A stretch of 64,000 bases of DNA, taken from the NCBI RefSeq assembly GCF_010093535.1, contig NW_022985225.1, positions 141,329 through 205,328 on the forward strand. Reading direction: 5' to 3'. Positions 1-11,536 of the stretch are shown in pieces (the first letter of the stretch is position 1; every line of letters begins with the position of its first letter). The position numbers and the translations under genes were made by a program. The notes under the pieces are model-generated. The model ran no database searches, was not told the DNA's origin, and worked only from the letters and a program-made list of their open reading frames with translations. The DNA comes from Lindgomyces ingoldianus (lineage: Eukaryota > Ascomycota > Dothideomycetes > Pleosporales > Lindgomycetaceae).

Positions 1-432
1 GTTAGTATAAAGTAGTAGTCTATTTTCTATCTAATAATAGTAAAGTAAAAGTTTTTACTTTTATATAAAAAAGGCTTAATTTTTTTTAAAGTAATATATT
101 AATTAATTTTAAAAAATTTAAAAATATAACTTAGTCTAGTCTTTTTATAACATTTAGTAAAGTTACTTAAGTTATTATTTAAGTAATGCAGTACTAGGCT
201 AATTTCTTATTAATTTAAAAGTAAAGTTAGTGTAGTCTAAGTAAGACTTTTAACTAGTTATTAGTTTAAGCTACTTTTAAATTTTCTATATTTTATTTAT
301 AACAGGTAAAAATATCTACCCTAGCGTTGTTCTTACTAAAGGTGTTGTTAGATATGCGCATCTACTGTCAAGACAGGAGGAACGCTTGACGAAAGCTGCT
401 ACATAGTACGAGCAATAAGCTCGAACAGTATG

Positions 433-527
433 TTGCAGCAAATTGCAGCATTTTGCAGCATGTTGCAGCATTTTACAGCATGTTGCAGCAAATTGCAGCA
501 TTTTACAGCAAATTGCAGCATGTTGCA
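433..527. repeat. 10-bp minisatellite inside the C1 left LTR
   Basis: Nine consecutive 10-bp units of the form TTGCAGCAWW (some with TTACAGC), plus a partial tenth. The right LTR has only three units at 5594-5623. The six-unit (60 bp) difference equals the whole length difference between the two LTRs (380 versus 320 bp). Rich in CpA/TpG, so it escaped RIP. Confidence 0.9.
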
Positions 528-757
528 AGCTGGTCGCGCATAAGGCAAGTGCGCGAGAGACTCGGATCGGCAAAACAAAAAGCCGAGCAACACGAGTAGA
601 GCAGAAAAAAGGATTGATAAATTAACACAATCAACACAATTAATACAATCAATCATCATCCTATACATCATATCCAAACCCATCATTTATCTTAGGAAGC
701 CTAGAAACAGTGCTTTAATCTGACAATTAAGAGTCTCAGTGCCTCCATTGATACAAA

Positions 758-1087
758 ATGGCCACCCAGCCTCCTCGAGACGCGACAGTCGTCCTTCGAG
801 ACCACACCGACTACAGAGCCTGGATGATGCAGCTGCAATTGAGATGTGTAGCGCACAGCATCTGGCCGCAAGTGGATCCTAAGTTGACCATCTAAATGAT
901 CTCCAAACCAAGAGCTCCAGAGATGCTGCTAATAGCTAAGTTTTCACCAGCCTCTAACGTTAAAACGCCTACGCACATAAATAAGGTATTAACAAGCAGT
1001 GTTAGAGCCTTTAAAGAAGCTATTAAATACTATAAGATTAAAGCTAATAAGTACAAGAGTAATAGACATAATTATAAAAGAGAGTAA
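758..1087 (+). pseudogene. Copia gag N-terminus, interrupted by one stop
   Basis: The frame opens at ATG 758 (MATQPPRDATVVLRDHTDYR...), about 30 bp inside the left LTR, and is open for 45 codons until TAA at 893-895. It then continues in the same frame from 896 (MISKPRAPEMLLIAK...) to the TAA at 1085-1087. A single CAA-to-TAA change is the simplest explanation of the internal stop. The N-terminal DxxxYxxWxxQL-like pattern is typical of fungal Copia gag. Base composition is normal to about 950 and turns RIP-like after it. The rest of gag-pol downstream has no usable frame. Nonfunctional. Confidence 0.7.
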
Positions 1088-4000
1088 TTAAGCTTTTAAT
1101 AGATTATTATCTTTATCTAGTTAACAGTTAGCCTGCATCTGTAGTGTACATGCTATTCCCTAGATTAACTACTTAGACAGTAGATTACAAACTTTAAAGC
1201 TATAGTAAGTAATAACAACTAATTTAAATAAAAATGTGTGTGTAACTAATATAATACATCTCTAAAGCTGCTAAGAAACGCAAGCATATAGAACTTATAG
1301 CTAGCAGAGTATAATTACGCTGCTACAGAAGCAGAGACATAAAATGTTCTAGAAATAACATAGTTTAATACTGTTATAAAGAACTTTTTAACTACTATAA
1401 ATAAAGTTACCCTTTATTAGTCTATAACTTTTTAGAAAAGTAAATAGTTTACACTAAATATAAATTAAAAAAAATAATAAAGCGCTTTTAAAAACACATA
1501 ATATTAAATTATCTAATACATATAAAAAAGCATAAAGCTACTTTTATAATAAATAACTTATTATACTTTACTAAAAGTAGAAAAACTACCTAAGGTATAA
1601 ATAAAAACACCTATAGTGTAAAAGTTATAATATTAAGAAAATAAAGTAGACCTTAACATTAATGTTATTAAAAAGATAATAAAAAGTTATCTTTAAGCTA
1701 AAAACTTACTAAAATAAGAAGCACTAAATATTCTATATGTAAACATATTTATACACTAAAGGACTACTTTTATGTCTATTTAGATAGAGCACTAGACTAG
1801 TAAATGCTAAATAAAAAAGTTAAAGAGCTTATAGCATTAAAGTGTAAGCATAACTTAAAACTTTAAAGCTTACTTAAAAAGTAGCATAAACATAATTTAA
1901 AAATACTAATTCTAAAAAGTTTACATATACTTATACTAGAAATATAAAAAGACTAACTTAAAAGCTAAAAAGTATTAAGAGTTAAGGCAGCTATATTACT
2001 AGCTATAGTTAATTTAAACTAGAATAGATATTTACTAAGAAAATTATTTATTCTTAACTTAAGCTTAATATACTATATTATAAATAATTTTAATTAGATT
2101 TATAACTATTATTTACTAACACTAAAAGACTTTATTTAGTCTAAAAGCTTTTATATATAAATTTAAAGCTATAAATTAATTACACTAAGCTTAAAAAGTA
2201 AGCATAGAATATATAGTTAAGCATATAGTCTTATACTACATAACACTACACTGTGCCTAGACCTGCTGTGCAACTTAGTCTTGTTCTACCTACTATAATA
2301 AAAAGAAATTTAGTAGAACACATAAGTAAAGCTAACTGCTTTAAAGGCTTTAAATAAGATAATAATTAAAGATTTTATAAAAATTTATAGCTAATAGGTG
2401 TTAAAGTACTATCTACTATAAAAGAGCTTATATTATACACACATAATTAACATAAGAACTAAATATAGTCTATAAAAAGCATTAGTAAAGCTATAGTATA
2501 AGTGTTTAAAACACTTTAGACTAGCTATACTTTAACACCTTATATAGTAAGCTAAGGGGGTGTAAATTAAAGAAATTATAATAGTTTAATATAACTTATA
2601 TAGTAAAGCTAAGATATAATAATAAATTAGCTATACACTATAAATTAGTAATAGTAGACTTAGTAAAAGACTATTAATTAATTTTTATATATATAAAGTA
2701 TAGAGTATTATAAAAAAGTAGAGTTAAATGCTAATTACTAATAAGTATTTTAGCCTTTAGTAGGACTTTTACTTTAAAAATAATAAGCTTACTAAATTAA
2801 TTATTAAAGCTTTTATAATTTTTATTTTTTTTTAAAGAACTATTATAATATTACTATAAAAGTTATTAAAGCTAATAATAAAATTATAATAGTAAAACTA
2901 AAAGTAAGACGCTAGCTAGTATTATATAAAATAACTATTAAGCCTTTAGCACTAGATACATAAGCGTAGAACAAAGAAGCTAAACACTTAAAAGGTATAA
3001 AAAAAAAAGTTATAAGCTATACAACTAAATGCTAACCTACTATAGAACATATAGCTATACATTACTAGAGCTAGCGTATACCTATACAATTAGACGCTAA
3101 ACTATGCTAATAACTAAAAGACACTATATAAAATCTTCTTTACATAAGCAGCTTTAAATAATAAAGTTATTATATTAATTTAAAAGCTAAGCTTTATATA
3201 TCTAAAAGCTTATAGCTGCAAAGCATTTATAATAACTAATAATATACATTAAAATAAATCTAAGCTATAGAGGCTAGACCTAAAGGCATAGATTAAATAT
3301 CTAGTTAAGTACTACTTATTAAACATCTACTATGTATAGATACTACTACTAGTAAAAGTAATCTATACATATAATGTTATTTTTAATAAACACTTAATCT
3401 TTAGTAGTAAGCCTAAAGACCTAATAGATAACTTTATACACAACATAGTAAAAAGAATTACTATATACATTAAAATAATTAAGCTTTTAATACTTAGTTA
3501 TTAGCTAAAGACAAAGTTATTTTATAAAAATAATATTATAAATAATATATTAAATTTTAATAAAGTAGACCTACTAGGCTACTATTAAGGAAAAAAGATT
3601 AGAGATAACTATCTATCTTCTTTAAATACTCTACTACCTGCAGTATTACTTATGTAGTTAATAGCTAGAGCAGCACTAAAGCTAAGCTAAATAAAGCTAT
3701 TAAAAACTATACTATAAGCTATAGCTTTTATAGCTAGCATAAGATTTAAAAGTGTAAAAAAGCATAGTAGTAAGACACTAAATAAAGTAGCATTAATAAA
3801 AATGCTATTTAAAAAAAAGACACTTTATAAAAGCTAGCTACTACTTCTACTATTAACCTAAAAGTAACTAGAGAAGCACTTTTTATATAAGATGTTTAAG
3901 GCAGCAGAAAGAACACACCTAGATAGTTATTAGACAATAAAATTCTAAATAAAGGTCTAGATAAAGCTAATTAAGGCAGCTAGACAGCAGATTCTAGATT

Positions 4001-6121
4001 ATATATAAGTGTACACTTATAAGCTTAACAAGCACTATAAATTATAAAGATGTAAGGCGCAACTAGTAGTCTACAGCAATTAATAGAGAAACATTACTAT
4101 ATAAGATACTTATGCTGCTACTCTAGCAGAACGCTTATTTTAAATGCTAATAGTAATATCTACACACTTTAACCTAGAGCTTAAATAATATAATGTAACT
4201 AACATGTTTATACATGCAGTAATTAACTGCAATATCTACATGCAGATGCTAAGAGGCTACTAGAAACTAGGTATAATACTAAAGCTTTAAAAAGCACTAT
4301 ATAGCCTATAAATTTCTTTTTTACTTTAGTAACACTATTTTATAATAACTTTTAAAGGCCTTAGGTTCTTAGCTATTCTACATAAACTCTGCTATATAAC
4401 TAAAGCTAGAATATTTGTCTTTTTCTATGTAGACAACCTTATTATTGCGCACAAAAAAGGCTCTAAAGCAGATGCACAGCGTGTAGTAGACTAGTTATAA
4501 AAGAAGTATACCCTAATAAGAGGCAAGAACCTATAATAGTTTCTAAAAGTTAAGATTATTAAAGATTAACAGCAATAAATAATTTAGCTATTATAAGCCT
4601 TATATATTAACAAGATAGCTAGGCTAGCTAATAGAAAGAACCTGCAGTATGCTACACCTATAAGTAGGATTAAACTTATGCTATAATCTAGTTTTGCAAC
4701 CTTATTAGAGGTAAATTAATATTAGTAGAAAATTAAATTTTTGCTCTTTATAGCAGTTACTATAAGACTAGACATTGCCTTTACTACATCACGCCTTACA
4801 CAGTTTCTTACAAATCCTGCATCTAACTATTAGGATGCAGCTAATTAAGTTATCCTGTACCTACATGCAACACAGACGTACGCACTCTAATTAGAAGGAG
4901 AAGACTACCTTATAGTAGCAAGCAATGTGTTATTTATAAATAATACACTAAATAAAAAAAGCTTTTAAGGCTACATTATTTAACTATTTAGCAGATAGAT
5001 TGCATAGCAAGTAAATAAACAAAATATAGTTATAACATTAATAATAAAAGCAGAATTACTTGCACTATTCTAAGTTGCTAAGAAAGCTATGTTTACAAGA
5101 ATACTTTTTAATAAACTATAAGTTAAGCTGCCTAATTTAACTATTATAATCTAGTGTAACAACAAGTAGATAATCTAACTAGTAAATAAAGAGATATCTT
5201 AACTTTAAACTAAGCTTTAACATGTTAACATTTATAACTACTAGCTCTAACAGGAAGTTTCTTAATAAATAATTAAGGTTGTCTATGTCCTTTCTAGTAA
5301 GATGCTTGCAGATAGACTTACTAAAGCGCTTTTAGCTAGCAAATAGCTAAGCTTTCTTTAGCAAATTTGGCTAGTTAACGTTAGGGAGAGGATAGTTAGT
5401 CAGGAAGCAGATATAGAAGAGATTGAAGCAAGAATAGAAGCCCTAGAAGCATACTAAGGTTGCGCAATTAGGAACCAGCTTAAAGCATGTCCAAGCTAAG
5501 GGGGTGTGTCAGATATGCGCACCTACTGTCAAGACAGGAGGAACGCTTGACAAAAGCTGCTACATAGTACAAGCAATAAGCTTAAACAGTATGTTGTAGC
5601 AAATTGCAGCATTTTGCAGCATTTTGCAAGCTAGTCGCGCATAAGGCAAGTGCGCAAGGGACTCAGATCAGCAAAACAAAAAGCCAAGCAACACAAGTAG
5701 AGCAGAAAAAAGGATTAATAAATTAACACAATCAACACAATCAATACAATCAATCATCATCCCATACATTATATCCAAACCCATCATTCATCTTAGGAAG
5801 CCTAGAAACAGTGCTTCAATCTGACAGGTGTACTTAATTTAGAAGTAATACTAAGCTAACCTTTTAGCTTAATAGACCTAATAAGCATTTAGCACTTTTA
5901 TTATTATAAAGTACTCTAATAACTAATAATTAGTATGTACTAGGGTGCTTATTATTACTAATATAAGCTTAGCTTTTTATTATGTATTTTCTAGTTTAGC
6001 TCTAAACTAGATAGGACCTTGCTATAGAATAAAACAAGGCACTAATTTCTATTAACATGTTTCTAAGATAGAACTTCTACTACTACTCTATTAAAAGCGT
6101 TAGTTTTGATTTTAGTTTATA

Positions 6122-7221
6122 ACGTACTTTACAGGCAAGTTGCTTACACACCTAAGTTGCTTACTTTTGCTAAGACCCTACTAAACTACCCTTTCTATAC
6201 TAATGCATTCCCTATAACACTACTTAGACGCGCTAAAAGAATGTTAGATACAGCTTACACTCTAAGCTTTTAAATAAGACATAAAACTCTTAAAAAAATA
6301 TGCTATAGCTATATATAAGGTCTTATAAAAAATAATAAATAACTATAGCGCTAGACAACCTTTATAAGCTAATTCTACAGCTAAATTATAAAGGCTAGGT
6401 AATAAAAAAAAGCAGGTAATTATTAAGACTATACCTAAGCTATATGCGCAAGAAATTTCCTCTTAGATAGCATTTATAGCTAATATAGCTAATTCTTTGC
6501 GCGCTAAGCATAATCTAGGCTATGTTTACATAAACTAGCCTAGTATATTTGTAAAGTGTTATTTAGAGCTTAAAGTAAAGTTTTAAGTGTAAGTATAGTT
6601 AAAAGATATTTAGCTAATTATAAACTCTATTTTACTAAAGTTGTATGTGTTATTATCTTAGATGCTATACTTAGCTTTAATATTCTCTATAAGGCTAAAC
6701 CTGCTTTAAATTACTTTAGAACTCTTATAAAAAGCTCTTTTATAGTTATACTTACACTTAAATGTTACTTTAAGCTCTAAATAACACTTTATAAACATAC
6801 TAGGCTAGTTTATGTAAACATAGCCTAGATTATGCTTAGCGCGTAAAGAATTAGCTATATTAGCTATAAATGCTATCTAAGGGGAAATTCCTTACGCATA
6901 TAGCTTAAGTATAGTCTTAATAATTATCTACTTCTTTTTATTACCTAGCCTTTGTAATTTAGCTGTAGAATTAGCTTGTAAAAGTTATCTAGCGCTATAG
7001 TTATTTATTATCTTTTATAAAACTTTATATATAGCTATAGCACATTTCTTTAAGAGTTTTATGTCTTGTTTAAAAGCTTAAAGTGTAAGCTGTATCTAAC
7101 ATTTTTTTAGCGCGTCTAAGTAGTGTTATAGGGAATGCATTAGTGTAGGAAGCGTAGTTTAGTAGGGTCTTAGCAAAAGTAAGCAACTTAGGTGTGTAAG
7201 CAACTCGCCTGTGAAGTACGT
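6122..7221. mobile_element. Palindromic (foldback) pogo-derived MITE M1
   Basis: A 1100-bp element flanked by TA (6120-6121 and 7222-7223). The empty site is in copy B near 34,100. The ends are ACGTACTTTACAGGCAAGTT and its reverse complement. The inverted repeat runs inward for roughly 480 bp on each side, leaving a loop of about 140 bp near 6600-6740. No coding capacity. Both arms and the loop match the right end of the 1.86-kb pogo element M4 (about 50,850-51,465), so the element looks like an inverted duplication of one transposon end. Confidence 0.88.
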
Positions 7222-7612
7222 TAATAAAAAGTTAAAATAGCAAAGTGTAAGTATTTTTAGTAGCTTAGACTTTAGCTTTTTAAAACCTATATTACACTCT
7301 AAAGTTTATATAAAAGAAGTAGTAAAGCTTTAAAGCATAATAATTAGTTTTACTATAGTTATAAAAGAATTTTAAAACAAATTATTAATAAAATCTTGTA
7401 AAGCTTAAAAAGGATTTTACACTTATTACAGTAGTAAGCGCCTACTAGTTACGTAGCACTTCTACTTTTTCTAAGTTAACCTCTAGTCTTTTATTTAAAA
7501 GTATATAGCTAAGATACTTTATTTAAGTAATATAAATTTTTTTTAATCTTTATTTATAATCTTACTTACTATAGCCTCTTTAAACTCTTTTTAACATAGA
7601 GAATATAAGTTA

Positions 7613-10573
7613 ACGTACTTTACAGGCAAGTTGCTTACATACTTAAGTTACTTACTTTTACTAAGACCTTACTAAACTACTCTTTTTACACTAATATATT
7701 TCTAATAATACTACTTAGACGTGCTAAAAAAATATTAGATATAGCTTACACTTTAAGCTTTTAAATAAAATATAAAACTTTTTAAAAATATACTATAGCT
7801 ATATATAAAGTTTTTTAAAAGATAATAAATAACTATAGCGCTAGATAACCTTTATAAGCTAATTTTATAGCTAACTTATAAAAGATAAGTAATAATAAAA
7901 AGTAGGTAATTATTAAGACTATACTTAAGCTATATGCGCAAGAATTTTCCTTTTAAATAGCATTTATAGCTAATATAGCTAATTTTTTACACACTAAGCA
8001 TAATCTAGGCTATGTTAGCATAAACTAGCTTAGTATGTTTAGAAAGTGTTATCTAAACTTTAAAGTAACATTTAAGCATAGTATAACTATAAAAAAGCTT
8101 TTTATAAAAGTTCTAAAGTAATTTAAAGTAAGTTTAGCCTTATAAAGAATATTAAAGCTAAGTATAGTATTTAGAATAATAACATATAACGTACCTAACA
8201 GGTTGGCTGGCTACACAGGTTAGCTAGCTACTTTTGCTAAGCCCTTACTACACTCTACTTATCTATATAATGCTTTAACAACAACACTAGATTAAATCTT
8301 CTAAAGAATGTTAAATATAGCTTACCTTTTAGGCTTTTAAATAAAACTTAAAACTTTTCTTTAACACACTACAGCTATTAATAATGTCTTTTACATAACA
8401 CTGAGTAATTAACGCGCTAGACAGCCTTTAGAAGCAGAATGCTAGCCTAAATTAAAGAATCTAACTAAGCTTAAAAAAAAGTAGTTATGAAGTATATACT
8501 TAAGCTTATTACACATAGATTTCTTTTTAGGCTTACAGTTATAGCTAATATAGCTAATTTCTTACATGTAGAGTGTAATCTAGGCTAGGTTAGCTTAAAC
8601 TAGCCTAGTATATAAGTTAAGCACTGCCCTAAGTTTATAATAAAGTTTAATTATAAGTATAATTATAAAAAAGCGCTTTATAAGGATTTAAAAGTTATCT
8701 AAAGCTAGTTTTACCTAGTAGCTAATATAAAAGCTATATATAGTATCTAGAATAAAAACACATATAACTTTAATAAGTTAGGCTTTATAATAGGCTAGAT
8801 ATTAACTAGAGCAGTTATTATAGCTTTAAAAAGACAAAGACAGCTAAAGGTAATATAGTAAGGTAATAAAAAGTAAATAATAGTTATTTAAAGCATTAAC
8901 ATAATAAAGTAAGCTATTTTACTTTTTATTATTTTTAAGAGCTGCTGTTACTTTTTTACTTAGTATAAAAAGAAAAATCTGCTTTAGAACTAGGTTATTA
9001 TAGTTTCTAAGAATAGCTAGATAATAAATAAGCTTAAGCTGTAGTAGTTAAAGCACTTTAATAAGCATATAAAAAAAAGTTATAAGCACTTATTAGCTTT
9101 TTATTATTAATAGCTATAAAAGCTATAACTTGCTTAATTTTTAGTAGTACTATAAAAAACATAAAATTATTACTATTTATATACTTTTACACTTATTGCA
9201 CCTTTTATAGCCTTTTAATGTAGGTTGTTTTGCCTCTTTAAAAAAAGTGTATAAGCGCTAAGCTAAAGATCTTATACATAACTAAATTACTTACATTATA
9301 AAACTTAAGTTTCTACTATGCTTTATACACGCCTATAATATAGTAATTACTTTTAGTAATATCTAAGAAGAGTTTTAAAGCGCTAGTTTAGTCTTATTTA
9401 ACCTAGAATAGGTTAAAATAGCCCTTAATATCTAGTTATGTACTTTATTACTACTACTACTTATTAATAATAAGCTTTAGTAGTTATAAACTCTAAGTAA
9501 TACTTTTAAATTTAGGTTATAATTAATGCTTATAAAGGTAAAAATTTAGAGGTATGTAGATAGCTTACTAATATTTATAGCAAAGGCTTTTAAAAAAGTC
9601 TTAAAAGGGGTAGTAATTATTATGTATAAGCTAGTGTTAGTGTAAAAGAAGATTATAAAGCTTTAAGCAGTAAATAAAGCTGCTACATAATATAGATTAC
9701 ATAAAAGAAAGTAGATTTAGGCAAAAAAAACCTTAATAGTTAAGGATAAAGCTTATCTAACTACTTTAAAAGAGTTTAAAGCGCGTAGTAATAAAAAAAA
9801 GCTAAAGACATAGGTGCGCGCTAAAGAAGGTAAGCTAAGTTAAAGGTAATGTAAGTAGTGCAATTAGACTAGGCATAACTTACATATGTGTAAGAAAGTA
9901 GTAAAAGTAGACTCTAAATAATATCTTATGTTGTATTACTTTATACAAGGCTAAAGTGGGCTATTTTGCGCTAGAATAGGGTGGTTTTAGTAGGGGCTTG
10001 GCAAAAGTGGCCGGCTAACCTGTGTGGCCGGCCAACCTGTTAGGTACGTTATAACTTTAGTAAAATAAGCTTTATTATAAGCTAAATATCTATTAACTAC
10101 ACTTATGTTTAAAACTTTACTTTAAGCTTTAAATAACACTTTATAAATATACTAGGCTAGTTTATGCTAACATAGCCTAGATTATGCTTAGTGTGTAAAT
10201 AATTAGCTATATTAGCTATAAATGCTATCTAAGAGGAAAATTCTTGCGCATATAGCTTAAGTATAGTCTTAATAATTACTTACTTTTTATTATTACTTAG
10301 CCTTTATAAGTTAGCTGTAGAATTAGCTTGTAAAAGTTATCTAGCGCTATTATTATTTATTATTTTTTAAAAGACTTTATATATAGCTATAGCATATTTT
10401 TTTAAAAGTTTTATGTCTTATTTAAAAGCTTAAAGTATAAGCTATATTTAACATTCTTTTAGCATATCTAAGTAGTGTTGTTAGAAATGCATTAGTATAA
10501 AAAAAGTAGTTTAGTAGAGTCTTAGTAAAAGTAAGCAACTTAGGTGTGTAAGCAACTTGCCTATAAAGTACAT
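7613..10573. mobile_element. Palindromic MITE M2, split by nested pogo element M3
   Basis: Same family as the element at 6122-7221. TA flanks are at 7611-7612 and 10574-10575; the empty site is visible in copy B near 36,330. Without the nested element at 8189-10049 and its TA duplication the length is 1098 bp. The arms are 7613-8188 and 10050-10573. More heavily RIPed than M1 at its outer ends. Confidence 0.87.
8189..10049 (+). mobile_element. pogo/Fot1-like DNA transposon M3 (Tc1/mariner superfamily), RIPed
   Basis: A 1861-bp element with terminal inverted repeats ACGTACCTAACAGGTTGGC and flanking TA (8187-8188, 10050-10051). It is inserted in the loop of MITE M2; the empty loop is seen in M1 near 6650. 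On the plus strand the end of a decayed transposase can be read at about 9640-9920. It is Lys/Arg-rich and ends in a CX2CX4HX4C zinc knuckle (C..C....HNLHMC), as in many fungal pogo transposases. The terminal 60-80 bp on the right is GC-rich and unmutated while the middle is full of stops. Nonautonomous now. Confidence 0.82.
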
Positions 10574-11536
10574 TAACTTATTTTTAAAGTAAATAAAAAT
10601 AGTATTTAGATAAGTAATATAAAAGTTACCTAAGTAGTTAATTAATACATTATTTATATAGCGCTAGTAAGTTACTAGGCTATTACACAATCTAAAAAGT
10701 AGGACTTTACACTTATATATTTTATATTATGTCTAAAAGGTAGTATACTTTTTAAAGCTTAAGTCTATTGTAATCTTATTAAAGGCTGCGCAAATATTAA
10801 ACTTAGTAAAAATAGCTACCTTTATAGGTCTTAATAAAAGTTTGTCTATGCATAGTATTAAATACACATTCTTATAGGTAATAGCGTTAAGTTTGTAGTA
10901 ATTAACATAGATACATAAGTTACTATTTAGTTTCGATATATAAAAAATAAAAGATGTAAAAACGCTTTAACTCTACTTAATAAAGCTATATTTTAAATTA
11001 TTTATAATATACTTTTTTATTACCTCTAGTTCTTTAACATTCTGTTTATACAAGAGGCTGTAACTATTAGAACAAGGTTCTGTAAGGATAATCTTATAGT
11101 TATATAGGTAATGTGCTAGTAATTAGTAAGCTACAGTGTAGCTAAATACATCTTAGTACTAATAGTATTTAAATAGTAATTAAAAGTTTACTAATACTTT
11201 AGTTTTATATTTATTATCTAATAGTAAGGCGTACTTGTCTTTAATTAAACACTTAATTTTATAAATAAAACTTAAAAAGAACTTTTTTTTATATTAAAAT
11301 AAAAAGCATTTACTAAGATAAAAGTAATAGTAGAGTAATAAATGTCCTTTAGACATATTTTAAACTTTTTAATAAATAAGTAGATTAACAATTTAAGTGT
11401 CTTTAAACTATAAGTAATAAAAGAGCAGTATAATTTTAGTAGCCTTAGTAAACCTTTAATGCAGTTAATTATTAGGCTGTATAACTACTAAATGTAGTTC
11501 TTTTCTTATAGTATGTTGTGTTATCTAATATCTAAC

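Larger units (their letters stand above)
346..5826 (+). mobile_element. Ty1/Copia LTR retrotransposon C1, full length, RIPed inside
   Basis: LTRs are 346-725 (380 bp) and 5507-5826 (320 bp), TGTTAGATATGCGC...AATCTGACA, flanked by the 5-bp duplication GGTGT (341-345 and 5827-5831). The empty site is seen in copy B near 33,775. A polypurine tract (AAGGGGGTG) precedes the right LTR, so coding is plus strand. Decayed domains are in Copia order: gag start at 758, reverse transcriptase at about 4330-4470 with FYVDNLIIAH (degraded YVDDLLI), and RNase H at about 4790-4880 with a SRLTQFLTNP-like motif. The LTR length difference is six 10-bp units. The LTRs, the first 200 bp of gag and the last 140 bp of the interior are hardly RIPed; the middle is wrecked. 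Confidence 0.9.

Noticed and set aside
443..625. Small protein with Cys/Gln/His repeats in the C1 left LTR
   Set aside because: Translation of the 10-bp minisatellite; lost in the right LTR, where unit number differs.
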